A stretch of 64,000 nt of DNA from Paramixta manurensis (GCF_013285385.1 NZ_CP054212.1:3782001-3846000); one strand, 5' to 3'. Numbered from the stretch's first letter, positions 9,781-18,691 are shown. Program-made: numbers and translations. Notes: a model not told the origin generated them from the sequence alone.

Positions 9781-10482
9781 TTAGCCACCGCTTTTCTGGC
9801 TATCAAGCATCTGTTTCATCTCTTGCGGCCCTTGATAGCCAGGGATCATGGTGCCGTTTTGCAACAGGATAGCGGGCGTGCCCTGAATACCGAACAGAAT
9901 ACCGAGCTTATAGTGCGCGGTAAGATCGATTTTACAATCGATCGGCGAAACGTCATCGCCCTTCATCGCGGCATCAAACGCTTTATTACGATCGGCAGCA
10001 CACCAGATGGACTTCATCTCTTTTTCCACCTGCCCGTTCAGCCCTTCACGCGGGAAAGCCAGATAACGTACCGTAATCCCCAGCGCATTATAGTCAGCCA
10101 TTTGCTGATGCAACTTACGGCAATAGCCACAGGTAATGTCGGTAAATACCGTAATCACATGCTGCTCTTTCGGCGCTTTATACACGATCATCTCGTTGCT
10201 AAGCGCATCCACTTTCTTTTGCAGCAGTTGGTTAGTCACGTTTACCGGACGTGCGCCGCTAACATCATACAGCGGCCCCTGAATGAAGTTTTTACCGTCT
10301 TCCGAAACATACAACACGCCGCTTTCCGTCAACACCGTTTTCATACCCGGTAGCGGTGACGGTTGGATTTCCGCTTGTTGCAAACCCAACTTTTTCAGCG
10401 ATTGCTGAATAGCCGCATCATCGGCATGGGCGAAACCGGCGAACGCAGCCAGTAGTGAAAACATCGCAAAATGCTTTTTCAT
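9781..10482 (-). CDS. dsbC: Thiol:disulfide isomerase DsbC (periplasmic)
   Basis: DsbC reshuffles wrong disulfides in periplasmic proteins and is kept reduced by DsbD. The 233-residue precursor has a Sec signal peptide (about 20 residues ending FAHA), an N-terminal dimerisation domain (to about residue 80), a linker, and a thioredoxin-fold domain with the active site CGYC at Cys118/Cys121 of the precursor, Cys98/Cys101 of the mature form. The cis-proline loop GTPAILL follows. The xerD-dsbC-recJ order is conserved. Confidence 0.97.
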   Translation of the reverse strand: MKKHFAMFSLLAAFAGFAHADDAAIQQSLKKLGLQQAEIQPSPLPGMKTVLTESGVLYVSEDGKNFIQGPLYDVSGARPVNVTNQLLQKKVDALSNEMIVYKAPKEQHVITVFTDITCGYCRKLHQQMADYNALGITVRYLAFPREGLNGQVEKEMKSIWCAADRNKAFDAAMKGDDVSPIDCKIDLTAHYKLGILFGIQGTPAILLQNGTMIPGYQGPQEMKQMLDSQKSGG

Positions 10483-10505
10483 CTTATTTCCTTATACTCC
10501 GCCGC

Positions 10506-11399
10506 TCAGGCGCGCGGATGGTGCTGTTGGTGTAACTGTCGCAGGCGCTCGGTGGCAACATGCGTGTAAATTTGCGTGGTCGACAGGTCGCTATGACCTA
10601 ATAGCATCTGTACGGCACGTAAGTCCGCCCCATGGTTCAAAAGGTGTGTGGCAAATGCGTGACGTAACACATGCGGCGACAGCTTTTCGCTATCAATACC
10701 TGCCAGCGTGGCATAATGTTTAATGCGATGCCAGAAGGTTTGTCGTGTCATTTGTTGCGCGCGGTTACTGGGAAACAGCACATCCAGCGCCTGACCATTC
10801 ATCAACCACGGACGACCATACTCGATAAACTGCTCCAGCCAGTACACCGCCTCTTCACCCAGCGGTACCAACCGTTCTTTATTCCCTTTACCAATCACCC
10901 GCACCACACCCTGGCGTAAACTCACATCGCTGACCGTTAACCCAACCAGTTCAGAAACGCGCAAGCCCGTCGCATACAAGAGTTCCAGCATCGCTTTATC
11001 GCGTAACTCGATCGGCTGTTCAACGCCAGGCGCCTGTAACAACCTGCTCACTTGCGCTTCGCTCAGATCTTTCGGCAGCCGCTGCGGCAGTTTGGGAGAG
11101 GACAACAGCGCGCTGGGATCATCATCACGCAGTTTCTCGCGGTACAGATACTGAAACAGGCGGCGCATCGCACTCAATAAGCGTGCCGAACTGGTGGCTT
11201 TGTAGCCGCCCTCCAGCCGCTCGCCAAGAAAGCGTTGCAAACCATCGGCATCGACCTGTTGCAAAGACAACTGATGGTGTCTTAACCACTCGGTCAGCGT
11301 TTGCAGATCCTGACGATAGGATGACAGCGTGTTTTGCGCCAGGTTGCGCTCTATCCATAGCGCATCAAGAAACTGTTCAATAAGTTCGCTATCTTGCAC
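10506..11399 (-). CDS. xerD: Site-specific tyrosine recombinase XerD
   Basis: With XerC, XerD resolves chromosome dimers at dif under FtsK control. It has an N-terminal SAM-like core-binding domain (about residues 5-90) and a catalytic domain carrying Arg in TGLRVSELVG, HVLRHAFATHLL (His-x-x-Arg), LGHSDLSTT and the nucleophile Tyr in TQIYTHV. The GTG at 11399 was chosen: it follows GAGGGGA, gives 297 residues (E. coli has 298) and aligns with the E. coli N-terminus. An ATG at 11438 would add 13 residues behind a weak ribosome site. Confidence 0.94.
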   Translation of the reverse strand: MQDSELIEQFLDALWIERNLAQNTLSSYRQDLQTLTEWLRHHQLSLQQVDADGLQRFLGERLEGGYKATSSARLLSAMRRLFQYLYREKLRDDDPSALLSSPKLPQRLPKDLSEAQVSRLLQAPGVEQPIELRDKAMLELLYATGLRVSELVGLTVSDVSLRQGVVRVIGKGNKERLVPLGEEAVYWLEQFIEYGRPWLMNGQALDVLFPSNRAQQMTRQTFWHRIKHYATLAGIDSEKLSPHVLRHAFATHLLNHGADLRAVQMLLGHSDLSTTQIYTHVATERLRQLHQQHHPRA

Positions 11400-11504
11400 G
11401 GCTCCCCTCGCAACCTCTGGGTGTGAATTCGTGCTCATTATGCCTGATTACAGCCTCATTCTGATACAATGACGCGATCTGCACTGGAAATGAGCTCTCC
11501 CCGT

Positions 11505-12023
11505 ATGAAAATTGGCCTATTTTACGGCTCCAGCACCTGCTACACCGAGATGGCGGCAGAAAAAATCCGCGATTTTATCGGCGAAGATTTAGTGACCTTA
11601 CACAACCTGAAAGATGACTCGCCTACGCTGATGGAGCAGTACGATATGCTCATTCTCGGCATTCCAACCTGGGACTTCGGCGAATTGCAGGAAGACTGGG
11701 AAGCCATTTGGACCGAGATTCCGGCGCTAAATTTGCGCAACAAAGTCGTGGCGCTATACGGCATGGGCGACCAGCTCGGCTACGGTGAGTGGTTCCTTGA
11801 TGCGTTAGGCATGCTACATGACTTACTGACGCCAATGGGCGTTAAATTTGTCGGCTACTGGCCGATTGATGGCTATGAGTTTACCAGCCCCAAACCGCTG
11901 GCGGCGGATGGCAAACACTTTGTTGGCCTCGCGCTGGATGAAGTAAACCAGTTTGACCTCAGCGAAGAGCGCACCGACCGGTGGTGCGAGCAGATTCTGA
12001 CCGAGATGGCGGCACTGCTGTAA
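11505..12023 (+). CDS. fldB: Flavodoxin FldB
   Basis: A small FMN electron-transfer protein, the SoxRS-inducible second flavodoxin of enterobacteria. The 172 residues begin MKIGLFYGSSTCYTE, the phosphate-binding loop of flavodoxins; the isoalloxazine-flanking loops IPTWDFGE and YGMGDQLGYGEWF follow. The upstream ATG at 11469 was rejected because the flavodoxin fold starts at 11505 and the length then agrees with E. coli FldB (173). The gene is divergent from xerD, and its last 65 bp are overlapped antisense by cptA. Confidence 0.95.
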   Translation: MKIGLFYGSSTCYTEMAAEKIRDFIGEDLVTLHNLKDDSPTLMEQYDMLILGIPTWDFGELQEDWEAIWTEIPALNLRNKVVALYGMGDQLGYGEWFLDALGMLHDLLTPMGVKFVGYWPIDGYEFTSPKPLAADGKHFVGLALDEVNQFDLSEERTDRWCEQILTEMAALL

Positions 12024-12423
12024 CCTCGCCGTTTAATACGGAATAGACGGCGCGTAACGCGCGCCAACTGCCTTCATCCAGACTGTCACGCATCAGCCAC
12101 AACCGCTCACGCTGGCCGCGCGTATCTTCCAGGGTAACCAACATGCCCAGGGAAACCAGCCAGGGACGACGCACCATTAACCAGCGCCGCCCTCGCCATT
12201 CCCACGCATTTCCGGAGTTCACCGACACCGCCCCGACCCGTAAGCCCACCCGACGCAGACTACGCCGACACTCCAGCGCTACCGTCACCACTAACGCCGC
12301 ATCAATCAAAGGCGCGCCGGTATCCAGGCACAGCAGCAACCCGCCCATCACGCCGCCATGCAACAATAGCGAGAGCCAGTAAGCATGCCGGGAGGCACGT
12401 AACTCAGCGCGCCACCGGCCCAC
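11959..12423 (-). CDS. cptA: CptA/YgfX family inner-membrane protein
   Basis: YgfX is a small inner-membrane protein encoded with SdhE. In E. coli it was reported to act as a toxin (CptA) on MreB and FtsZ, and in Serratia the pair affects prodigiosin production. The 154 residues open with two hydrophobic helices (about residues 13-55), then a soluble part with WRGRRWLMVRRPWL and ERLWLMRDSLDEGSWRALR. It is about 20 residues longer than E. coli YgfX because the C-terminus runs through the end of convergent fldB. Its start overlaps the sdhE end by 20 bp, so translation is probably coupled. Confidence 0.88.
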   Translation of the reverse strand: MGRWRAELRASRHAYWLSLLLHGGVMGGLLLCLDTGAPLIDAALVVTVALECRRSLRRVGLRVGAVSVNSGNAWEWRGRRWLMVRRPWLVSLGMLVTLEDTRGQRERLWLMRDSLDEGSWRALRAVYSVLNGEVTAVPPSRSESARTTGRCALR

Positions 12424-12670
12424 GTTGCTGATTACGTGTTTGGATCAGTTTTACCATCCGCTTCAACTCCGCATCGGCGGGCTCGCCATGATTCATCATC
12501 CAATTAAACAAATCGGGATCGTCACTGGTCAACAGACGTACAAACAGCGCCTTATCGCGATCGTCCAGCGAATCATACTCATATTCGAAAAACGGCATAA
12601 TTGAGATATCCAGCTCCAGCATGCCGCGGCGGCAAGCCCAGTGAATACGCGATTTATCATTGATATCCAT
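12404..12670 (-). CDS. sdhE: FAD assembly factor SdhE
   Basis: SdhE (YgfY, CptB) promotes covalent FAD attachment to SdhA and FrdA. The 88-residue five-helix protein has the essential RGxxE motif at residues 15-19 (RGMLE, in WACRRGMLELD) and the acidic FFEYEYDSLDDRDK stretch. It forms a two-gene operon with cptA. The family was also proposed as the antitoxin partner of CptA. Divergent from ygfZ across a 218-bp spacer. Confidence 0.95.
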   Translation of the reverse strand: MDINDKSRIHWACRRGMLELDISIMPFFEYEYDSLDDRDKALFVRLLTSDDPDLFNWMMNHGEPADAELKRMVKLIQTRNQQRGPVAR

Positions 12671-12888
12671 CTGCTCAATCCATCAGTAAAACGTGGCCGC
12701 TAGTGTAGCGCTTTTTACCTGGGCTGTAGAAAGCAAATTACCGCCTTGCGAAACCCCTCGCATAACATCGTCATTAGAGACAGGGTTATCACGCGTTTTG
12801 TGCGTCGTTTTCAGGAAACAGGTTGCAAAGCCGCGATGCTCTTTTAACATGAAGGGATTATTGCTACATCAAGATGCAGGATATCAAC

Positions 12889-13872
12889 ATGCCAACCTTT
12901 ACTTTACCTCCTCGCCAGCCTGCTGCGTCCGCACGTTTGCCGCTGACGCTGATCTCGCTGGAAGAGTGGGCGCTCGTCAGCGTACAGGGAGCCGACAGTA
13001 CCGCTTATTTGCAAGGCCAGGTGACGCTGGATGTTGCCGCGTTAGCAGACCACCAGCATCGCCTTTGCGCCCATTGCGATGCCAAAGGGAAAATGTGGAG
13101 CAATCTGCGGCTGTTTCATCGTGGTGAAGGTTACGCTTATATCGTGCGTCGTAGCCTGCGCGATACACAAGTAACCGAGCTTAAGAAATACGCGGTGTTC
13201 TCCAAAGTAAACATTGTGCCGGATGAAGATGCCGTTCTGCTGGGCGTGGCTGGCTTTCAGGCGCGGGCCGCGCTGACTAAACTGTTTGACCGTTTGCCCG
13301 ATGCAGAAACGCCGGTGGTGGTGCAGGAGGACCAAACGCTGCTGTGGTTTGCCGAACCGGCCGAGCGTTTCTTACTGGTTACCACCGAACAAAAGGCGCA
13401 TGCGCTGCAACAACAGTTGGCGGGAGAAGCGCAGTTGAATGACAGCCAACAGTGGCTGGCGCTAAATATTGAGGCTGGTTTACCGGTTATTGATGATAAA
13501 ACCAGCGCGCAGTTTATTCCGCAGGCCACCAATCTTCAGGCGCTGGAGGCCATCAGCTTTAAAAAAGGCTGTTATACCGGTCAGGAAATGGTCGCCCGCG
13601 CCAAATTCCGTGGGGCGAACAAACGGGCGCTTTACTGGCTGGCTGGCCAGGCGAGCCTGGTGCCGCAAGCGTCAGATTCACTCGAACTGCAAATGGGTGA
13701 GAATTGGCGCCGTACCGGCACTATCCTCAGCGCAGTGCGGCTGGATGATGGGGAAGTATGGCTACAAGCGGTACTAAATAATGACCTTGAACCAGATAGC
13801 GTGTTGCGGGTTCAGGGCGATGAAACCGGTAAATTAGCCATTCAGCCACTGCCCTACTCGCTGGAAGAGTGA
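12889..13872 (+). CDS. ygfZ: tRNA-modifying protein YgfZ (folate-binding)
   Basis: YgfZ is a tetrahydrofolate-binding GcvT-like protein that supports certain iron-sulfur enzymes, including the tRNA methylthiolase MiaB. The 327-residue protein carries the signature KKGCYTGQE with the key Cys228. ATG 12889 is preferred over 12874 because AGGATATCAAC precedes it and the N-terminus PPRQPAASARLPLTL then aligns with E. coli YgfZ. Confidence 0.95.
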   Translation: MPTFTLPPRQPAASARLPLTLISLEEWALVSVQGADSTAYLQGQVTLDVAALADHQHRLCAHCDAKGKMWSNLRLFHRGEGYAYIVRRSLRDTQVTELKKYAVFSKVNIVPDEDAVLLGVAGFQARAALTKLFDRLPDAETPVVVQEDQTLLWFAEPAERFLLVTTEQKAHALQQQLAGEAQLNDSQQWLALNIEAGLPVIDDKTSAQFIPQATNLQALEAISFKKGCYTGQEMVARAKFRGANKRALYWLAGQASLVPQASDSLELQMGENWRRTGTILSAVRLDDGEVWLQAVLNNDLEPDSVLRVQGDETGKLAIQPLPYSLEE

Positions 13873-13880
13873 TTATCGAC

Positions 13881-13905
13881 AGGCCGCATAAACGCGGCCT
13901 TGTTT
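13881..13905 (+). terminator. Candidate terminator after ygfZ, between convergent genes
   Basis: An AGGCCGC/GCGGCCT stem with a 6-nt loop (13881-13900) follows the ygfZ stop and is trailed by TGTTT. It may serve ygfZ and, on the other strand, trhA. Confidence 0.5.
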
Positions 13906-13907
13906 CA

Positions 13908-14561
13908 TCACGATACGTAAAAATAGATCGCCAGAAAGTGGCAAACACTGCCGCCCAGTACAAACCCGTGCCAAATGGCATGGTTATAGGGGATACGCTT
14001 CGAAGCGTAAAAGATCACCCCAAGCGAATAGATTATCCCGCCAATGGCCAGCAGCCAGATACCGCCCGGTGAGAGCTTAATTGCCAACTGGTAAATCACC
14101 ACCAGCGATAACCACCCCATGAGCAGATAAGTCACCAGTGAAAACGCCTCAAAACGGTGTGAAAACGCCAGCTTAAAGATCACGCCGGCCAGCGCCAGGC
14201 TCCAAATGACCACCATCAAACCATGCGCCAATGGCGATTTTAACCCCACCAGCAAAAATGGCGTGTAGGTACCGGCGATTAACAAGTAAATCGCACAGTG
14301 ATCGAATTTTTTTAGCCAGTATTTCGCCCGTTCGTGGGGAATGGCGTGGTACAGCGTGGAAGCCAGAAACAGCAAAATCATGCTACCGCCGTAGAGGCTA
14401 TAGCTGGTAATTGCGGTTGTCCCTGCCCGCATGTCTACTGCCTGGGTCAGCAGTAAAACCAAGCCAATGATACCAAAAACACAGCCAATCCCGTGGCTGA
14501 TGCTGTTAGCAATTTCCTCCGCCAGTGAATATCCTTGCGCCAGTAAGCCTTTACCAGACAT
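13908..14561 (-). CDS. trhA: Hemolysin III family membrane protein TrhA/YqfA
   Basis: A seven-helix membrane protein of the PAQR/hemolysin III family. E. coli TrhA (YqfA) is linked to membrane energetics and fatty-acid homeostasis. The 217 residues show the family metal-site pattern: SISHGIG near residue 23, TLYHAIP near 70, KKFDHCAIYLLIAGTYTPF near 85-103, and IWHGFVLGGSVCHF at the C-terminus. Convergent with ygfZ. In E. coli yqfB and bglA follow; here yqfB is absent. Confidence 0.93.
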   Translation of the reverse strand: MSGKGLLAQGYSLAEEIANSISHGIGCVFGIIGLVLLLTQAVDMRAGTTAITSYSLYGGSMILLFLASTLYHAIPHERAKYWLKKFDHCAIYLLIAGTYTPFLLVGLKSPLAHGLMVVIWSLALAGVIFKLAFSHRFEAFSLVTYLLMGWLSLVVIYQLAIKLSPGGIWLLAIGGIIYSLGVIFYASKRIPYNHAIWHGFVLGGSVCHFLAIYFYVS

Positions 14562-14790
14562 AAGACTGGCCTGCGGGGCGGTTAATCATCATATTGCGCA
14601 TAGCGTTCCTCATTTTCGGTGGAATTACCGTCAATAACAGCACGAATAGCGTAACTGAGAACAATTTCAGTGTACACATGTACGCTTAAATATTCTGTGA
14701 TCCCATGTAACAGACACGCGCGAACATCGGAACCAGAGCGAAAATCTGCTATGGTAACGCTCCGATTTTTAGCAGCTTACGGAAACGGCC

Positions 14791-15522
14791 ATGTTTACAC
14801 ACACTACCATTGCGAATCTCAACGGGCTGGAATTAATGGTGTACAACTTTGTGATCAAAAATCACGACAAAGTAATGTATATGACCATCCGTGAGTTGGC
14901 CGATGCGGCGGGTGTGTCAACCACTACGGTGCTGCGCTTTTGTCGAAAAATGCACTGTGATGGCTATTCTGAATTTCGTATCCGTTTTAAATTGTATCTT
15001 GAACAGGAACAGCAGCGCCCGGTTAATTATGGCGTGAACGAAATTGTCAGCTTTTTTAAAAGCATCAACAATGATGATTTTGAAAAGCTGATTACGGAAG
15101 CCGTTGAGCATATTATTGCTGCCGAGCGAATTATATTTGTCGGTGCCGGGACATCCGGCACATTAGGAAAATATGGCGCACGTTTTTTCTCCAACGTCGG
15201 AAAATTTAGCAGCTATATTGACGATCCCTATTACCCGGTCAGTAGTGATATGTATAAAGATGCGGTAGCGATTATTTTGTCGGTTTCGGGTGAAACCAGT
15301 GAAATATTACGCTTAGCCAGCCAGTTTAGTTTGCATCGTTGTAAAATTATTACCATTACCAATAGCGAAAACTCTTCTCTCGCCCGTATGGCAGACTTTA
15401 ATCTCTCCTACCACATGCCGCAAATTCGCATGTCCGGTGAATATGATATTACGACTCAAGTGCCGGTTATTTATATTTTGGAAACTATCGGCAGGAAATT
15501 AGCCAGTCAACTGCCGGAATAA
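14791..15522 (+). CDS. RpiR/MurR-family transcriptional regulator of the beta-glucoside operon
   Basis: A 243-residue regulator with an N-terminal RpiR helix-turn-helix (about 1-75; MTIRELADAAGVSTTTVLRF) and a C-terminal SIS sugar-phosphate-binding domain (about 100-235; FVGAGTSGTLGKYGARFF and ILSVSGETSEIL). Proteins of this type sense a phosphosugar. Directly downstream on the same strand are a PTS IIBC permease and a 6-phospho-beta-glucosidase, so the likely effector is a phospho-beta-glucoside or glucose-6-phosphate. Whether it represses or activates cannot be read from the sequence. Confidence 0.85.
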   Translation: MFTHTTIANLNGLELMVYNFVIKNHDKVMYMTIRELADAAGVSTTTVLRFCRKMHCDGYSEFRIRFKLYLEQEQQRPVNYGVNEIVSFFKSINNDDFEKLITEAVEHIIAAERIIFVGAGTSGTLGKYGARFFSNVGKFSSYIDDPYYPVSSDMYKDAVAIILSVSGETSEILRLASQFSLHRCKIITITNSENSSLARMADFNLSYHMPQIRMSGEYDITTQVPVIYILETIGRKLASQLPE

Positions 15523-15691
15523 AACACCCTGTTTTACCCAAGTAACAAATTACATCTTGATAGATTTGTTATATCGTGACTTTCTTTTTCGCTTTGTTAA
15601 ACTCGCCAGTAGATAATAAAGAAAGCCCTACGGAGAATGCTTCTAGAGCATGTTCTCACGGAGGGTTCGTACCCTGGCGAGGAGATAACAG
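15523..15691 (+). promoter_or_regulatory. Leader of the PTS-bglA operon with competing hairpins
   Basis: The 169-bp spacer ends with a structured leader. Stem A pairs GAGAA+TGCT (15633-15641) with AGCA+TTCTC (15647-15657, TG bulge) and can extend by CCCT (15626-15629) with AGGG (15662-15665). Stem B pairs AGGGT (15662-15666) with ACCCT (15671-15675), immediately before the ribosome site GAGGAGA. The outer pairing of A and stem B share AGGG and exclude each other. No T-run follows, so any control would act on translation initiation rather than termination. Function is inference. Confidence 0.4.
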
Positions 15692-17197
15692 ATGGCGATA
15701 AATTACGCCCAATCGGCGGTAGAAATTATCGAATTAATTGGTGGCAGTGAAAACGTGATTAATGTCACACATTGCGCCACAAGATTACGTTTTATATTAA
15801 AAGACCGGTCAATGGTTGATAAAGAACAATTAAACCGCGTGCAAGGCGTCATTACCGTTATTGAGGCGGGCGGCCAGATGCAGGTGGTAATTGGCAACCA
15901 TGTCGGCGATGCTTACCGTGAAGTGATAAAACGGGTCAATATTGATGAAAGCGCCGCGATGGCCGCGCCTAACGTCGGTTTGGTTAGCCGTCTAATGGAT
16001 ATTATTTCCAGTATCTTCGCCCCTTTCCTTTATCCACTGGCGGCCTGTGGTGTTCTACAAGGCATTATCTCTTTACTCGCCACGCTCGGTTGGATGGATC
16101 CGGCAAGCGGCGCTTACCGGATACTCAACTTTGTCTCCTGGACCGGCTTTACCTTCCTGCCGGTAATGGTGGCGTTTACCGCCGCGAAAAAATTTGGCGT
16201 TAACCCCTTTACCGCCGTGATCGCCGCTTGCGCGTTGGTTAGCCCTGACTATATGAACATGTTGACCGCCAACAAGATTGTCCTGGCGAACTCCGCCGAT
16301 CCGGCGATGCAGCAATTAATGAAAGAAGCCATCAGCAATCCGGAGATTGCCAAAGTGCTGGCCGAGGTAGCCGGCATTCCAATTAATGCGCCGTCGCTGG
16401 ACTTTTTCGGCATTCCGGTGAAATACCTCAGCTATACCGCTGCGGTGATCCCGATCATTTTAATGGTGTGGATAATGTCTTACGTCCAGCGCTTCTTTGA
16501 ACGTATTCTGCCGCTGGTGATTCGTAATTTGTTCACGCCGATGTTTTGTATCGCGATTATGGTGCCATTGACCCTGCTCGCTTTCGGCCCAATCGGTAAC
16601 GCGATTGGCGGCGCGATTGGCGGCGTCTATAACACGCTGTATCACCTTAGCCCTTCGATTGCCGGTTTCGTGGTTGGCGCATTATGGATGCCGCTGGTCA
16701 CGCTTGGCGTTCACTGGGGGATCACGCCTGTGACTGTCGGCAACTATGCCTCTCTGGGTTATGACACCTTTACCGGCTTGCAGGCTTCACCGGTGTTTGC
16801 CATGGCGGGCGCGACCTTTGGCGTATGGTTGAAAGCAAAAGATATGGAGATGAAGCGTATTGCTCTTTCGGCAGGAATGACCGCGCTGTTTGGCATTACC
16901 GAACCGGCTATTTATGGCGTGGCGCTGCGTCTTAAACGCCCAATGATTTGCGGCTGCCTGGCAGGGGCAATTGGCGGCTCAATCGCTGGCGCATTTCAGG
17001 CTGTTTCCTGGAGCTATTGTCTGCCGGGGATTGCCGTGCTGCCGGTGTTTTTCAAACAGGGACATATGCCGCAATTCCTTGGCTTTCTGCTCTCAATTTG
17101 CGTTGCCTTTGTGTTAGGCGCGCTGTTTACCTGGATTGCTGGCTTCAAGGAACAGCCGGGCGTAAAACTTCCGGTTGCCGCAGCGACGCCAGCTTGA
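15692..17197 (+). CDS. PTS beta-glucoside transporter subunit IIBC
   Basis: Phosphotransferase permease that imports and phosphorylates a beta-glucoside. The 501 residues comprise an N-terminal EIIB domain (about 1-85) with the phosphorylated Cys28 in NVTHCATRLRF and a membrane EIIC domain of the glucose-glucoside family (about 105-485) with GVHWGITPVTVGNY and the GITEPAIYGVALRLKRP signature. No EIIA domain is fused and none is encoded nearby, so the phosphate must come from an EIIA elsewhere (Crr in AscF-type systems). It is 54 bp upstream of bglA, its presumed catabolic partner. Confidence 0.9.
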   Translation: MAINYAQSAVEIIELIGGSENVINVTHCATRLRFILKDRSMVDKEQLNRVQGVITVIEAGGQMQVVIGNHVGDAYREVIKRVNIDESAAMAAPNVGLVSRLMDIISSIFAPFLYPLAACGVLQGIISLLATLGWMDPASGAYRILNFVSWTGFTFLPVMVAFTAAKKFGVNPFTAVIAACALVSPDYMNMLTANKIVLANSADPAMQQLMKEAISNPEIAKVLAEVAGIPINAPSLDFFGIPVKYLSYTAAVIPIILMVWIMSYVQRFFERILPLVIRNLFTPMFCIAIMVPLTLLAFGPIGNAIGGAIGGVYNTLYHLSPSIAGFVVGALWMPLVTLGVHWGITPVTVGNYASLGYDTFTGLQASPVFAMAGATFGVWLKAKDMEMKRIALSAGMTALFGITEPAIYGVALRLKRPMICGCLAGAIGGSIAGAFQAVSWSYCLPGIAVLPVFFKQGHMPQFLGFLLSICVAFVLGALFTWIAGFKEQPGVKLPVAAATPA

Positions 17198-17251
17198 TTG
17201 TTCGGCGGAGTACGCTCCGCCTCTTGGTTAAAAATAGTAAGGACAGTATTG

Positions 17252-18691
17252 ATGAGTACACATCAGCAGTTACCAGCAGGCTTCTTATGGGGCGGCGCAG
17301 TGGCGGCGCACCAGGTTGAAGGCGGATGGGATCAAGGTGGAAAAGGCGTTAGCATCGCCGATGTGCTTTCCGGCGGCGCCCACGGCGTAGATCGTGTGAT
17401 GACCGACGGGGTACAACCTGGCTATAGCTACCCTAATCACCAGGCGGTGGAGTTCTACTCACACTACCAACAGGACATTGCGCTGTTTGCCGAAATGGGT
17501 TTCAAGTGCTTCCGTACCTCTATCGCCTGGACGCGTATTTTCCCCAACGGAGATGAAGCGGAACCGAATGAAGCAGGCCTGCAATTTTACGATGACCTGT
17601 TTGATGAATTGCTGAAGCATAATATTGAGCCGGTCATTACACTGTCTCATTTTGAGATGCCGTATCACCTGGTAAAAGAGTATGGCGGCTGGCTAAACCG
17701 CAAGGTGGTGGATTTTTTTGTTCGCTACAGCGAAGTCGTGATGCAGCGCTATCGCCACAAAGTGAAGTATTGGATGACCTTTAACGAGATCAACAATCAA
17801 CGTAACTGGAAATATCCACTGTTTGGCTACTGCTGCTCAGGCGTGGTGTTTACCGATCAGCCCGAACCTGAACAGGCAATGTATCAGGTTCTGCACCATC
17901 AGTTTGTCGCCAGCGCCAAAGTGGTTGCGCTGGGCCATCGCATTAATCCCGCGTTTAAAATTGGTTGCATGATCGCGATGGTGCCGCTGTATCCCTACTC
18001 TTGCCATCCTGATGATGTCATGTACGCGCAAGAGGCAATGCGCGAGCGTTATCTGTTTGGCGACGTGCATATACGCGGTTACTACCCGTCATATATTCTC
18101 AATGAATGGGCGCGTAAAGGCTATCACATTGCAATGCATGATGACGATGCGCAAACGCTGCGCGATGGGTGCGCCGATTATATCGGCCTCAGTTATTACA
18201 TGAGTAACGCGGTACAGGCCAACGCGCCGGGTAGCGGTAGCGCGGTTGCCGGGTTCGAAGGCAGCGTGCCCAACCCACATGTGAAAGCATCCGACTGGGG
18301 CTGGCAGATAGATCCGGTCGGCCTGCGTTACACCCTTGCCGCGCTGTATGAGCGTTATCAGAAGCCACTGTTTATCGTGGAAAATGGTTTTGGCGCGATT
18401 GATAAGCCTAATCAGCACGGGGTAATTGAGGATGATTACCGTATCGCTTATCTGCAGGCGCATATCGAGCAGATGAAAAAAGCGGTGTTTTATGACGGGG
18501 TTGAGCTGATGGGCTACACGCCGTGGGGCTGTATTGACTGTGTGTCATTCACCACCGGGCAGTACAGTAAACGTTATGGATTTATCCATGTTGATAAACA
18601 CGATGACGGCAGTGGTACGCTGGCGCGGAGTAAGAAAAAGAGCTTTGCCTGGTATCAGCAGGTGATCGCCAGCAACGGCGAACAGCTTTAA
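17252..18691 (+). CDS. bglA: 6-phospho-beta-glucosidase BglA (GH1)
   Basis: Hydrolyses phosphorylated aryl-beta-glucosides or cellobiose-6-phosphate produced by the PTS permease upstream. The 479 residues are the same length as E. coli BglA. The glycoside hydrolase family 1 acid/base is Glu179 in MTFNEIN and the nucleophile Glu377 in IVENGFG. SMSR-like phosphate-loop residues appear in the segment before KKSFAWYQ. ATG 17252 follows AAGGACA; the open frame extends upstream but lacks a comparable start. In E. coli bglA stands alone; here it is the last gene of a regulator-permease-hydrolase unit. Confidence 0.95.
   Translation: MSTHQQLPAGFLWGGAVAAHQVEGGWDQGGKGVSIADVLSGGAHGVDRVMTDGVQPGYSYPNHQAVEFYSHYQQDIALFAEMGFKCFRTSIAWTRIFPNGDEAEPNEAGLQFYDDLFDELLKHNIEPVITLSHFEMPYHLVKEYGGWLNRKVVDFFVRYSEVVMQRYRHKVKYWMTFNEINNQRNWKYPLFGYCCSGVVFTDQPEPEQAMYQVLHHQFVASAKVVALGHRINPAFKIGCMIAMVPLYPYSCHPDDVMYAQEAMRERYLFGDVHIRGYYPSYILNEWARKGYHIAMHDDDAQTLRDGCADYIGLSYYMSNAVQANAPGSGSAVAGFEGSVPNPHVKASDWGWQIDPVGLRYTLAALYERYQKPLFIVENGFGAIDKPNQHGVIEDDYRIAYLQAHIEQMKKAVFYDGVELMGYTPWGCIDCVSFTTGQYSKRYGFIHVDKHDDGSGTLARSKKKSFAWYQQVIASNGEQL

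Noticed and set aside
12693..13127. 144-codon plus-strand open frame ahead of ygfZ
   Set aside because: It overlaps the ygfZ start in another frame and has no family features; the ygfZ frame explains the region.
15523..15691. BglG-type antiterminator (RAT) site before the PTS gene
   Set aside because: There is no T-run terminator in the leader and the regulator encoded upstream is RpiR-type, not an antiterminator.
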